Below the pieces are notes generated by a model that did not search any database, was not told the DNA's origin, and saw nothing but the letters and a program-made list of their open reading frames with translations. Shown in pieces: positions 26,569 through 35,353 of a DNA stretch of 64,000 nucleotides. The stretch covers positions 1,922,001-1,986,000 of the forward strand of contig OZ241908.1 of assembly GCA_965203685.1 (NCBI GenBank). Direction: 5' to 3'. The position numbers and the translations under genes were made by a program. The DNA is from VXYL01 sp965203685. GTDB lineage: Bacteria; Pseudomonadota; Gammaproteobacteria; Pseudomonadales; Azotimanducaceae. How positions within the stretch are numbered: the stretch's first letter is position 1; the number at the start of each line of letters is the position of its first letter.

Positions 26569-27729
26569 TTAATCCCGCCGTAGCTCCGCCGACACCGCGA
26601 TGGGGCTTGGGTACCGGAAGATCACCAGGTACGTGGACGCCAGGAGCGTCAGTACCGTGGCGCCTTGCACGACGTGGGCGGCCTCGGCTGACAACAGGGC
26701 AGCGCCCGCGACGAACACCAACAGCAGCGAGAACTCGCTGGCCTGGCCTAGTCGATAGGCCACTTCCGTGGATACGGCAGCGGGTTCTTTCTGCCAGCGG
26801 AGGAGGGCGCGGAACACCGGTGGCTTGACGGCCACCAGGATCGCGGCGAGCAGGAGCGTGGGCAGCCACACGTGCAGGATGACGGCCGGGTTGATCGCCG
26901 CGCCCACCGAGAAGAAGAACAGCACCAGGAAGAAGTCGCGCAAAGGCCGCAGGTTCTCGGTGATGTACTGCGCAATCGGCGAGTTGGCGAGCGAGACCCC
27001 CGCGACGAAGGCGCCGATCTCGAAGGACAGGTACAGCGCGTGCGACAGGTAGGCGATTCCGAGGCACCAGCCGATCGCGAGCAGGAAGGTGAACTCCCGG
27101 AACACGTCGAAGCGACGCAGCAGCGGCTCGATGCCGAAGCGGACCCCGGCGAATGCGACGCCCACCACCACGGGCAGGGCGACCGCGACCGTCAGCGTCG
27201 TCATCACCAAGCCCCCCGATTCGCTGTCGAACCCGGCGAGGATGAGCAGCGCGACCACGGCGATGAGATCCTGGATCAGCAGCAGGCTGATGACGATTTC
27301 GCCGGTGTGGCGGTGATGCAGCACCGTGGTCGGCAGCAGCTTGATGCCGAGAATCGTGCTCGAGAACATGCACGCGATGCCCGTGATGGTCGCCTCGACG
27401 ATGGTGTAGCCGAACAGCGCCATCACGCCGAAGCCAATCGCGGCGAAAACGGCCGAACTCGCGAGCGCCGTGACGACCGACTCCCCGAGCATGTCCTTGA
27501 GCTTTCCCGGCGGCAGGTCGAGTCCCACCAGGAACAGCAGGAAGATGATCCCGATCTCGCCGATTTCCGCGAGCAGCGCGGCATCGGGAACCAGTGCAAA
27601 CCCGTGGGGTCCGAGCGCGCAGCCGATCACGATGTACGCGACGATCAGCGGTTGGCGCGTGTAGAGGGCGACGGCCGCCAGTGCGGCGGCACCGGTGAAA
27701 ATGACGAAAAAGGACTCGATGATGCCCAC
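26569..27729 (-). CDS. Cation:proton antiporter, Kef/CPA2 family, without RCK domain
   Basis: A 386-residue membrane protein with about 12 helices. CPA2 features include GCALGPHGFALVPDAALLAEIGEIG, FLLFLVGLDLPPGKLK with the membrane Asp, SSTILGIKLLP, and LIQDLIAVVALLILA with another conserved Asp. The C-terminal TrkA-N/RCK regulatory domain of KefB/C is absent and the protein stops after the last helix. It is isolated, convergent with the acuI/yhdH-like gene across the repeat region. Likely a potassium or sodium exporter. Confidence 0.88.
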   Translation of the reverse strand: MGIIESFFVIFTGAAALAAVALYTRQPLIVAYIVIGCALGPHGFALVPDAALLAEIGEIGIIFLLFLVGLDLPPGKLKDMLGESVVTALASSAVFAAIGFGVMALFGYTIVEATITGIACMFSSTILGIKLLPTTVLHHRHTGEIVISLLLIQDLIAVVALLILAGFDSESGGLVMTTLTVAVALPVVVGVAFAGVRFGIEPLLRRFDVFREFTFLLAIGWCLGIAYLSHALYLSFEIGAFVAGVSLANSPIAQYITENLRPLRDFFLVLFFFSVGAAINPAVILHVWLPTLLLAAILVAVKPPVFRALLRWQKEPAAVSTEVAYRLGQASEFSLLLVFVAGAALLSAEAAHVVQGATVLTLLASTYLVIFRYPSPIAVSAELRRD

Positions 27730-27868
27730 GGCCGGCGTTTGCCTCCAAGACCCCGATCGGTGCTACGCCCTTAAGCAAGTAGCATCGAACCCCGCCCAAG
27801 ACGATGCAACCGCGCTGCGGACCTTCCCGACGGTCACGCAAACTGGCGTGGGTAGGTGCGAACCGGGT

Positions 27869-28348
27869 TTAGGGTCGTCGCGTAGTTGGTTCTTGAAACG
27901 GCGGCCGAGGTTCCCGCACCGACGCTTGGTAATGGTCGCTCATGCGCTCGATGCAGGCAATGGCGACTTCGGCCTGTTCCCGGTTAGGCAGCACGAAGGC
28001 ATTGAATCCGCAACGGTGCATGTACTCGGTGATGTCCGGAATGATGTCCCCGAAAGCGCGGAGTTCGCCGTCGAACCCATAGCGGGAGCGCAACAACGCG
28101 CCGAGACTTAAGCCCCGCCCGTCGACGATGGCCGGAAAGCGGACAGCGACCAATGGTGCGGTTGCGAGCAGGGGGCCGATCTCCTCCACCTCGGCATCGC
28201 CTTCGACCCAGACGCCTGCGCCACCGGGGTTGCGCTGCCACGCGGGGAGCGGCGCGATGATTCCAGGTGCGGCATCGCCTTCGAGGACGAGCGTCCAGTC
28301 GTCTTCGACGATCCGGCCGTCCCGGACCAGGCACGAATCTGCGGACAC
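27869..28348 (-). CDS. DUF934 protein, sulfite reductase partner
   Basis: A 159-residue cytoplasmic protein of the DUF934 (CysX/YusU-type) family: DDWTLVLEGDAA, VWVEGDAEVEEI, RGLSLGALLRSRYGFDGELRAFGDI, with HRCGFNAFVL near the end. In Pseudomonas and many other proteobacteria this gene directly follows cysI, as it does here ten bases later, and is thought to help assembly or activity of the assimilatory reductase. No catalytic residue can be assigned. Confidence 0.85.
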   Translation of the reverse strand: MSADSCLVRDGRIVEDDWTLVLEGDAAPGIIAPLPAWQRNPGGAGVWVEGDAEVEEIGPLLATAPLVAVRFPAIVDGRGLSLGALLRSRYGFDGELRAFGDIIPDITEYMHRCGFNAFVLPNREQAEVAIACIERMSDHYQASVREPRPPFQEPTTRRP

Positions 28349-28358
28349 CTTGCCTCGC

Positions 28359-30065
28359 CTACCCGGCGCGGCGCATCTGCGTCGGTTGGTCCACTCCGTA
28401 GACGTGGGTCTTGAACGGCTCGATGCCGATGCGTCGCACGGTGTGCAGGAACGGCTCGCCGTCCAATCGGTTGTCCACGTAGACCGCTAGGATCTTCTCG
28501 ATGACCCCCGGCACGTCGTCGCGCTTGAACGACGGCCCGAGTATCCGCCCCAGGGACGCGTCGCTCGCTTGGTTGCCGCCGACGGAGATCTGGTAGAACT
28601 CGTCGCCGCGCTTGTCCACGCCGAGAATGCCGATGTGACCGACATGGTGATGACCGCAGGCGTTCATGCACCCCGAGATGTTGATGTCCAGCGGCCCGAG
28701 GTCGTGCAGGTAGTCGTAGTCGTCGAAGCGCCGTTGAATGGCCTCAGCGATCGGAATGGACTTGGCGTTCGCCAGCGAGCAGAAGTCGCCCCCGGGGCAG
28801 CAGATCATGTCGGTCAGGAGCCCGGCGTTGGCTTGTCCGAGTGCTTGCTCGCACGCGAGGTCGTAGACGGCCAAAAGGTCCTTCTGCGGGACGTCCGGCA
28901 GGATGAAGTTCTGCTCGTGCGAGATGCGTATCTCGCCGAACCCGAAGCGCTCGGCGAAGTCGGCGACCGCATCCATCTGCTCGTCGGTGACGTCGCCCGG
29001 TGGAACGCCGGTCGCCTTGGTCGACAGCGTGACGATCGCGTACCCGGGGCGCTGGTGCGCCGCAACGTTGTTCCGCATCCAGGCGTTGAAGGCGGGGTCG
29101 GCCAGGCGCTGACGGGCGAGGAGGTTGGTCTCGTCGCCGAGGTCATCGTACGCGTGGGGGACGAAACACGCCTTGATGCGCTCGATTTCCTCGTCGGGCA
29201 CGGTGCTCGGCCCGTCACGCAGGTGCTCCCACTCCGCGTCCACCTGGGCCCGGAACTTCTCCGGCGTCATCGCGCGCACGAGAATCTTGATCCGCGCCTT
29301 GTACTTGTTGTCCCGACGCCCGTAGCGGTTGTAGACCCGCAGGATCGCCTCGAGGTAGGTCAAGAGGTGTTGTTCGGGCAGCCCCTCGCGGATCAGGCTG
29401 CCGATCACCGGTGTGCGGCCCAAGCCGCCGCCCACGAGGAAGTCGAAGCGTGGCCGGCCATCGTCTCCGGCACGGATGTTGATGCCGATGTCGTGAACGT
29501 GGACCGCGGCCCGATCCGCTTGCGCCGCGTTGACGGCGATCTTGAACTTGCGTGGCAGCCAGTCGAACTCGGGGTGGTAGGTGGACCACTGCCGCATGAG
29601 TTCGCAGTAGGGTCGCGGATCGACGATCTCGTCGGCGGCGACGCCGGCGAACTGGTCGGTGGTGATGTTCCGGATGCAACTGCCGCTGGTCTGTATGCAG
29701 TGCATCTGTACGCGGGCGAGATCCGCCAGGATGTCGGGCACGACTTGGAGTTCGGGCCAGTTGATCTGGACGTTCTGGCGCGTCGACAGGTGGGCGTAGC
29801 CCTTGTCGTAGGTGCGCGTGATCTCAGCCAAGGCGCGCAACTGTGTAGCCGTCAACAGCCCATAGGGGACCGCGATGCGCAGCATGGGCGCTAGGCGCTG
29901 GATGTAGAGACCGTTGCGCAGGCGCAACTGAAGGAACTGATCGTCCGTCAGTTCGCCGGCGAGATAGCGCCGGGTCTGGTCCCTGTATTGCTCGACCCGC
30001 TCCTCGACGAACCGCTGGTCGAACGCGTTGTACTGGTACATGGCGGGTGGTTGGCGAAACGACAA
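28359..30065 (-). CDS. cysI: Assimilatory sulfite (nitrite/sulfite-type) reductase hemoprotein
   Basis: Six-electron reduction of sulfite to sulfide using siroheme and a 4Fe-4S cluster. The protein has 568 residues. The cluster and heme-ligand Cys pattern is visible as CCPGGDFC and SGCMNACGHHH. Substrate-side basic residues lie in STRQNVQINWPEL and SGSCIRNIT. It is of the ferredoxin- or flavoprotein-fed group found with DUF934. No flavoprotein (cysJ) gene is nearby. The start at 30065 gives MSFRQPPAMYQYNAFD. Confidence 0.93.
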   Translation of the reverse strand: MSFRQPPAMYQYNAFDQRFVEERVEQYRDQTRRYLAGELTDDQFLQLRLRNGLYIQRLAPMLRIAVPYGLLTATQLRALAEITRTYDKGYAHLSTRQNVQINWPELQVVPDILADLARVQMHCIQTSGSCIRNITTDQFAGVAADEIVDPRPYCELMRQWSTYHPEFDWLPRKFKIAVNAAQADRAAVHVHDIGINIRAGDDGRPRFDFLVGGGLGRTPVIGSLIREGLPEQHLLTYLEAILRVYNRYGRRDNKYKARIKILVRAMTPEKFRAQVDAEWEHLRDGPSTVPDEEIERIKACFVPHAYDDLGDETNLLARQRLADPAFNAWMRNNVAAHQRPGYAIVTLSTKATGVPPGDVTDEQMDAVADFAERFGFGEIRISHEQNFILPDVPQKDLLAVYDLACEQALGQANAGLLTDMICCPGGDFCSLANAKSIPIAEAIQRRFDDYDYLHDLGPLDINISGCMNACGHHHVGHIGILGVDKRGDEFYQISVGGNQASDASLGRILGPSFKRDDVPGVIEKILAVYVDNRLDGEPFLHTVRRIGIEPFKTHVYGVDQPTQMRRAG

Positions 30066-30120
30066 CCTATCGGATTCTAAGGAAATCCCGCGTGTTCGGA
30101 GAGTCCGAGTGGTACTAAGG

Positions 30121-31236
30121 TTAGAACTCCGCCGCCGTCTTCAGGCACTTCGCGACCATGTCGTGCGTGACCTCGAGGCGTTCGTCGAGCAGCGAGATCA
30201 CCGCGTGGCCGCTGCATAGATCGCCCGGATGCGGATTGGTGTTGACGCCCTCGGCGCCGATGTAGCCCATGGGCACGCCGGCACCGCCCCGGACGAAACT
30301 GACCACCACGTCGGACCAGCGCAGGTTCTCGAAGTCGGCATCGAAGCGTGCCAGCCGGTCCGCATCGTGGGTGAAGAGGGTCTCCAGCACCTGCTCCACG
30401 CCGGGTGCCGACAGCGCACGGACCACGAGTTCGGGGTAGGCGCGGATTGGCCGCACGACGGTGGTGGCGCCAGCCTCGAGTATTCTCGCCCGATCCTCGT
30501 CCTCGACCACCTCGGCCACGACGACCGCGGGCGGCGCGCCGCTCGCGCTTCGGATCTGGGTCATGCGGGTGAGGATGTCGTAGGTATGGGCATCCGATCG
30601 AATGTCGTTGGGTTCGTCGGCAATGATGACGATGCAACGGGCGGTGGCGACGTTCGCGGCCTCGAGATTGGGCGTGTGCTCGGCGACCCCCGAATAGTGC
30701 GTCACGCCCGCATCGACCAACTCGCCCGGGAGCCCGTCAGGGTAGGCGGGCGTCAGGATCTGAATGGGTATGTCGTCAAGCGCCGGTGCGCGACGCACGT
30801 GGTCGACGAGCCGTACCAAGTAGGCGTCGGCGTCCTGCGCCGGCACGTTCACGATGAGCAGGTGGTCGTTCATGTTCCTCCACTGGAATTCGCCCCGGCG
30901 ACGCCGCTCCCGCAGCAAGGCGCGGTAGTCGAACGCATCCGAGGCCGCCTGGGCGAGCAGGAAGATGCCGAAGACGTACATGCATGTCACGGTGGCCCAG
31001 CGCCCGAGTGGCGTGCTCGCCGAGATGTCGCCATAGCCGACCGTGGTCGCCGTGGTGACGGTCAGCCACAGCGCATCGCCGAAATCGAAGCCCTCGGCGA
31101 CCATCATCGCGGCCACGTGGATGCCGAACAAGGCGGCGAAGACCGCGACGACGCGGATCAGGCGGCGGCGAATGGCCCCGGCGACGTGGCGCGTGAAGCG
31201 CAGGTACCGCCGACGACGGAACCACAGTGGGATCAT
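30121..31236 (-). CDS. Two-helix potassium channel with cytoplasmic nucleotide-binding domain
   Basis: A 371-residue ion channel. Two transmembrane helices (about 28-47 and 82-105) flank a pore helix and the selectivity filter TTVGYGD (residues 64-70). The C-terminal part resembles a divergent TrkA-N/RCK domain (HLLIVNVPAQD, CIVIIADEPNDI) followed by a second half. It is the last gene of the nine-gene minus-strand locus and overlaps the preceding gene by four bases. Ion channels with this architecture recur beside PspA/DUF2491 genes, which suggests a response to membrane leakage. Confidence 0.9.
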   Translation of the reverse strand: MIPLWFRRRRYLRFTRHVAGAIRRRLIRVVAVFAALFGIHVAAMMVAEGFDFGDALWLTVTTATTVGYGDISASTPLGRWATVTCMYVFGIFLLAQAASDAFDYRALLRERRRRGEFQWRNMNDHLLIVNVPAQDADAYLVRLVDHVRRAPALDDIPIQILTPAYPDGLPGELVDAGVTHYSGVAEHTPNLEAANVATARCIVIIADEPNDIRSDAHTYDILTRMTQIRSASGAPPAVVVAEVVEDEDRARILEAGATTVVRPIRAYPELVVRALSAPGVEQVLETLFTHDADRLARFDADFENLRWSDVVVSFVRGGAGVPMGYIGAEGVNTNPHPGDLCSGHAVISLLDERLEVTHDMVAKCLKTAAEF

Positions 31237-31607
31237 GCGTCATCCGAATCTGCAGCATCGAGCTGACTGCTGATCTCGTCCATGACGCAACGCTTCAGGG
31301 CCTGCGGATCGGCCCCGGGCCTGCCATACCGCCCGGCTAGTCGTTCGAGGTCCTCGGCACCGAAGGACAGGCTGATCCGCGGTCGCTGGATCTTCGCGTA
31401 GGGAAGGCCAACGAGTTTGCGCACGTAGTCGGCGTAGCTCAGGTTCTCGGCGGCGGCGGCGATGCGGATCTTGTGCATCAAGGTCTGCTGGAACTCGAAG
31501 TGAACCTGAATCTTGCCCAGGGCTCGGCGCTCCGCCTGGAACCGCGTCGAGCCCTGCGACTGACGTGGGCGGCTGCCGCGACGGGCCCGTGCGCTGCCTG
31601 AACTCAT
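31233..31607 (-). CDS. Small basic protein, possible ribbon-helix-helix DNA-binding fold
   Basis: A 124-residue protein not confidently assigned. A basic disordered N-terminus (SARARRGSRPRQSQG) precedes a stretch that reads like a ribbon-helix-helix unit: a short strand KIQVHFEF, a helix QTLMHKIRIAAAAENL, a turn, and a second helix SYADYVRKLVGLP. A second helical segment follows, then an acidic tail. The start was set at the ATG at 31607, because the longer open frame upstream lies antisense-like within the DUF2491 gene. It overlaps both neighbours by four bases, so it is translated as part of the locus. A regulator role is a guess. Confidence 0.7.
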   Translation of the reverse strand: MSSGSARARRGSRPRQSQGSTRFQAERRALGKIQVHFEFQQTLMHKIRIAAAAENLSYADYVRKLVGLPYAKIQRPRISLSFGAEDLERLAGRYGRPGADPQALKRCVMDEISSQLDAADSDDA

Positions 31608-32251
31608 GACGTTCCGGGGAACATGGCATCGACGACGTCCGGCGCCACGTTGACGTCGAGCGTCACCTCGGTTTCGCCGTCGCCCCAGACCTCGACCGTG
31701 ATGCCGAAACGCCCCGTCGCGTCCTCGCACTCGTGATAGCGCAGTTCTTCGCTCTCGTCGTCCACGTATTGCGACAGGGACTCGCCGCGCCGGTCGCGGT
31801 TGTGGAAGTAGCCCTCGGCCCATTTCTTGACTTGCGAATAGCCGTCGGCTAGCCAGCCGTCGTACGCGTCAAGCCGCGACGCCACCTCGAGGTCGGCGAA
31901 ATCGTCGTCCCACAGCGCACTGAAGGCGTCTTCGTCGAAGAGCTTCAGCACGTCCCGGCGCGGAACCTCGCGCGACAGTGAAAGCTCCTGGGGATCGTCG
32001 GCCTTGAACGACAGGTAGATGCGCCCGGACTCGGCACCATCCAAGGTGAACTGCGGGTACATCCCGTCCTCGAACTCGTAGGTGCCGACCGACGACACCT
32101 CGAAGGTCTGGCCCTGAACGTCGCCGGGCAGCGCCAGGCGATGCTTGAACGTCACCAGGTCCCCGGCCGCTAGATCGGCCGGGGACTCGAGGGTGCGAGC
32201 AGCGTCGTCGTCGCCTTTGCTGAAGCGGGCGCGGAAGAGTTTCTTGAGCAT
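31604..32251 (-). CDS. DUF2491 protein (YjfK-like)
   Basis: A 215-residue protein starting MLKKLFRARFSKG, matching the size and position of YjfK in the E. coli yjfIJKL set. It is acidic, with the segments GDLVTFKHRLALPGD, FEVSSVGTYEFEDGMYPQFT and YLSFKADDPQELSLSREV, and ends DVNVAPDVVDAMFPGTS. Function is unknown. It follows pspA by five bases. The start at 32251 was chosen over an upstream one that runs through the end of pspA. Confidence 0.8.
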   Translation of the reverse strand: MLKKLFRARFSKGDDDAARTLESPADLAAGDLVTFKHRLALPGDVQGQTFEVSSVGTYEFEDGMYPQFTLDGAESGRIYLSFKADDPQELSLSREVPRRDVLKLFDEDAFSALWDDDFADLEVASRLDAYDGWLADGYSQVKKWAEGYFHNRDRRGESLSQYVDDESEELRYHECEDATGRFGITVEVWGDGETEVTLDVNVAPDVVDAMFPGTS

Positions 32252-32256
32252 CCGCG

Positions 32257-32952
32257 TCAACCGGCCTGGCGAGCCTTGAGCCGGGCCAGGACATCGCTCG
32301 CGCCGCCGCTGGCCGAGTCGCCGAGCCCCTTGGCGCGCAGCTTCGCATCGAGGTCGTCGCCGGCCTCCTGGCCCTCCAGCCACTCGCCGGCCTCCATGCG
32401 GTCCTGCCAGCCCTGCTGCTTGGCCTTGACCCGCTCGAGAGCCTTGGACACGCGGTGGCCGCTCGATCCGGTCGCTGCGAAGTTCTTCGAAACGCTCTCG
32501 GTGGCCCGTTGCAGTTCCTGGACGGTGCGGACCTTGTCGAGTTCGCGCTTGTTCTTCGCGATTGTGCGTTCCCGCGCCTTGATCATGGCGTGGATTTTCT
32601 GGACCTCCGCGTCGAGCGTGGCCTGTTCGCTAGCCTTCTCGCCCCGCTCGGATTCGAGCTCGGCGATTCGCTCCGCGACTTCCGTCGCCAGGGCCTCCTC
32701 GCCGGCGTTCAGGGCCTTGACGGCCTTCTGCTCGTAGTCGGCGACGTCGGCATCGATGGTGGCGACCTCGCGCTTGAGCTTGATCTCGGAACTCTTCATC
32801 CGCGTCAGGCTCTGCTTGGCGCTCGCAATCGCACCTTCGGCGTCGCGGATTTCCTGTTCGAGGATGCGGATGGCGTTGGCATCGACGATCGCTTCGCCAA
32901 CCTCGTTGGCACCGCCCTTGAGCGCGGTGAACATGTCTCTTAGTACACCCAT
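32257..32952 (-). CDS. PspA/IM30 family protein (YjfJ-like)
   Basis: A 231-residue coiled-coil protein of the ESCRT-III-related PspA/Vipp1 family, which polymerises on membranes to repair or stabilise them. It starts MGVLRDMFTALKGGANEVGE. Long helices rich in Glu, Lys, Ala and Arg cover residues 30-190 (GEEALATEVAERIAELES, AMIKARERTIAKNK). It belongs to the YjfJ branch found with DUF2170 and DUF2491, not the sigma-54-dependent pspABC operon: no pspF, pspB or pspC is near. Preceded by DUF2170. Confidence 0.9.
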   Translation of the reverse strand: MGVLRDMFTALKGGANEVGEAIVDANAIRILEQEIRDAEGAIASAKQSLTRMKSSEIKLKREVATIDADVADYEQKAVKALNAGEEALATEVAERIAELESERGEKASEQATLDAEVQKIHAMIKARERTIAKNKRELDKVRTVQELQRATESVSKNFAATGSSGHRVSKALERVKAKQQGWQDRMEAGEWLEGQEAGDDLDAKLRAKGLGDSASGGASDVLARLKARQAG

Positions 32953-32990
32953 GGTGATCTCCTTTCGTGTTCGGTTGGCCTACCTTCGGG

Positions 32991-33392
32991 TCAGGCCAGC
33001 AGGTGCTCGACGGCCTCGAGCACGTCAATGGTGTTTTCCGCCTGCACTTCGAGTTCGTGCGCGATGACCTCCAAGCGCGTCGAGAGCGCCATCGCCCCGA
33101 ACAGGATGTAGGTATCCCCTTGCAGGCCGATGGAGGACAGGGGCACGGCGGGGCTCAGGCGCAGGAAGGCGTCGTTGAGCTCATCGAGCTTGTCGGGCAG
33201 GACTTCGGAAGTGGAGAACAGCGGCGTCACGGACAGCAACTGGGTTTCCGTCATGGTGACGTGAATCGGGAACTCGTCGTCGTTCGAGCACACGACTTCG
33301 AGGATGCCGCGCTCGGTGACGAACGCGTCGAAAGTGGTGCCTTCGTCGCCGGAGTACTCGTTCAGGCGAAAGGCCAAGTCGTCCAGGGTCAT
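32991..33392 (-). CDS. DUF2170 protein (YjfI-like)
   Basis: A 133-residue acidic cytoplasmic protein: MTLDDLAFRLNEYSGDE, the central MTETQLLSVTPLFSTSEVLP, and SSIGLQGDTYILFGAMALS. It is of normal size for DUF2170 (YjfI). First gene after a 133-base gap that contains the palindrome at 33483, and so probably the head of a second transcript covering DUF2170, pspA, DUF2491, the small basic protein and the channel. Activity unknown. Confidence 0.8.
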   Translation of the reverse strand: MTLDDLAFRLNEYSGDEGTTFDAFVTERGILEVVCSNDDEFPIHVTMTETQLLSVTPLFSTSEVLPDKLDELNDAFLRLSPAVPLSSIGLQGDTYILFGAMALSTRLEVIAHELEVQAENTIDVLEAVEHLLA

Positions 33393-33482
33393 GCAAGCTT
33401 CCTCTCTAAAGTCTGGTGTCAGCCAATGTTGCGTCTCGGCGCGGCCGGTCGACTCGCTGCCACATCCGAGCCCACACCTTAG

Positions 33483-33495
33483 GACATATTATGTC
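33483..33495. promoter_or_regulatory. Palindrome GACATATTATGTC ahead of the DUF2170-pspA genes
   Basis: Perfect 13-base palindrome about 90 bases before the DUF2170 start. On the minus strand it includes CATAAT, which could act as a -10 box, with TTGAC elements further upstream at imperfect spacing. A copy differing at one base lies ahead of speD at 37677. Confidence 0.5.
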
Positions 33496-33525
33496 GCTGC
33501 GTCAACCGGTATTGGGTCAACCGGA

Positions 33526-35265
33526 TCAGGGCGTGGCATCGCCCGCGAAAAACGTCCCCTTTTGTTCGCGCCAAGCCCGTTGGTGGTAGGTGAAGACGAC
33601 GTGGCTGCCGAGCCGGTTGATGGCGATCGAATCGGCGCGCTTGGCAACCGCGGCTGGCAGCGCGAACGCGGCGGCGATCTGGGCTGCGTCCAACCAGCCG
33701 TCAGGAAGCTCCGGTTCGTCCAACGCGTCGATGCGCGCGGAGGCGGGGAGGCCCCGCATCGTGCCGATGCTCCAACCCCACTGGCCGAAGCTGGGGACAT
33801 TCGCGTGGTACTGCTCGACCTCGAAGCCGACGCTCGCCATCGTCTTGCCGATGGACAGGAACGCCTCGGTGGCATGAAACGGCGAGGTGGACTGCGCGAC
33901 GAGGGTGCCGTCGGGTGACAGCAACTGGCGAATCCGCCCGTAGAAGTAATCGCTGTAGAGCCGGTTCAGGTCGGGGTGGCTGGGGTCCGGGAGGTCAGCG
34001 ACCACGACGTCGTACCGTCGGCCCTCGGCGGCCAGTCGCTCCACCTCGATGAAGGCATCTCCCTCGATGACCTCGAGGCGCGGGTCGTCGAAGGCGTGTT
34101 CATTGAGGTCGGTTAGCGCCGTATTCAGCCAATCCGGCGATTCGGGATCCTCGCCGCGAAAGAGTCGCAGGAGTTGGGCGTCAATGTCGATCAGCGTGAC
34201 CGTTTGGGGATTCCAGCGCAGCAGGTCGCGCAGGGCGAGGCCGTCGCCGCCGCCGAGCACGAGAACGTGGTCGCGACGGTAGGCGGCAAGCATGCCCGGC
34301 GTGGTGAGGTAGGCGTGGTAGATGCGCTCGTCGTTGGATGCGAACTGCAGGCGGCCGTTGATGTAGAGGCTCACCACGTCGGGCTTGCCGACGGCGACGT
34401 GCCGCTTCGTGAGCACGACGTTCTGATACGGCGTTTGCAGGCTGTAGGCGACCCGGTCCTTGAACAGGGTGTCGCCGAGTTGCGCCATCCATTGCGTGCC
34501 GAAACCGGCCAGCACGAGCAGCACGATGGCCAGCAATCCGTGGCCGATCCACAGCCAGTGTGCTGGCCGTAACCGCGCGCGGTAGATCACCAGGAACGCC
34601 GCACCGACGGCGGTGTTCAGAGCCGCGGCACCGACGGCGGCGTAGACGATGGGCATCTTGAGGCACACCAGCACCCAGATGGCCGCGCCGATGCCGGCAC
34701 CGATGTAGTCGGCGCCGTACATCGTGCCCAGGTTGTGCTCCAGGTGGCGCGCGTGGACATGCTCGCGGACCCTGGCGATCAGCGGGATCTCCATGCCGAT
34801 CAGGAACCCGATCAAAAAGCCCGCAACAAACGGCAGGAAACGTGCGACCACGACCATGCTGGTTGCGACCCCGCCGTCGAGAGCGATGGACACGTCCACG
34901 CCGTAGACGGCGCGCAGCCACTCGGGCAGCGCATAGGCGAGGGCCACGGCCGCGGACAGCGCCAGTACCGAGGTGCCCCCCAGCACGGCAATACCGAGTT
35001 CGAGCCAGGCAAAGCCGCGGTAGATCGAAGCAATCCATTTCGCCGCGAATGCGCCGAGCCCCATGGCCACGATCATCAAGCCGATCATCGTGTACAGGGT
35101 GGGTTCGACGGCGCCGAGGATCCGCCCGGCGAAGTGCGCCATCAGGTACTCGTAAACCAGGCCGCACGCGGCAACCAGGCCCATCGCGCCGATGAGCGCC
35201 GTGTCGTGCAACCGCAAGCGGCTGCTGGCCTTCACGGCCCCCGCGTCCTCAAGCCCGTGAGCCAA
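33526..35265 (-). CDS. Membrane-embedded spermidine synthase-like aminopropyltransferase
   Basis: A 579-residue two-part protein. Residues about 20-260 form seven or more transmembrane helices. The rest is a polyamine aminopropyltransferase domain with the decarboxylated-SAM motif LVLGGGDGLALRDLL (GGGDG at 338-342), LIDIDAQLLRLF, and the catalytic Asp segment VVADLPDPSHPDLNRLYS. Soluble SpeE lacks the membrane half. Presence of SpeD upstream in the same direction supports use of decarboxylated SAM, though the amine acceptor is unknown. An inner-membrane site with a cytoplasmic catalytic domain is expected. Confidence 0.9.
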   Translation of the reverse strand: MAHGLEDAGAVKASSRLRLHDTALIGAMGLVAACGLVYEYLMAHFAGRILGAVEPTLYTMIGLMIVAMGLGAFAAKWIASIYRGFAWLELGIAVLGGTSVLALSAAVALAYALPEWLRAVYGVDVSIALDGGVATSMVVVARFLPFVAGFLIGFLIGMEIPLIARVREHVHARHLEHNLGTMYGADYIGAGIGAAIWVLVCLKMPIVYAAVGAAALNTAVGAAFLVIYRARLRPAHWLWIGHGLLAIVLLVLAGFGTQWMAQLGDTLFKDRVAYSLQTPYQNVVLTKRHVAVGKPDVVSLYINGRLQFASNDERIYHAYLTTPGMLAAYRRDHVLVLGGGDGLALRDLLRWNPQTVTLIDIDAQLLRLFRGEDPESPDWLNTALTDLNEHAFDDPRLEVIEGDAFIEVERLAAEGRRYDVVVADLPDPSHPDLNRLYSDYFYGRIRQLLSPDGTLVAQSTSPFHATEAFLSIGKTMASVGFEVEQYHANVPSFGQWGWSIGTMRGLPASARIDALDEPELPDGWLDAAQIAAAFALPAAVAKRADSIAINRLGSHVVFTYHQRAWREQKGTFFAGDATP

Positions 35266-35295
35266 GTCCTCACTCGCACTGCGGTGGCCGTAGTC

Positions 35296-35345
35296 GGTGC
35301 GCGGACGTCCTCGTCCGCATTCGGCTGAGGCTCAGCCCGCCGGCG
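35296..35345. repeat. Family B palindromic repeat, short form
   Basis: GGTGCGCGGACGTCCTCGTC followed by CGCATT, then a separate small palindrome GGCTGAGGCTCAGCC. It fills the gap between DUF350 and the SpeE-like gene. Confidence 0.75.
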
Positions 35346-35353
35346 CGGATCCA

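Noticed and set aside
30229..31266. A 345-codon plus-strand frame opposite the potassium channel
   Set aside because: Antisense to a gene with a clear TVGYGD filter; no domain of its own.
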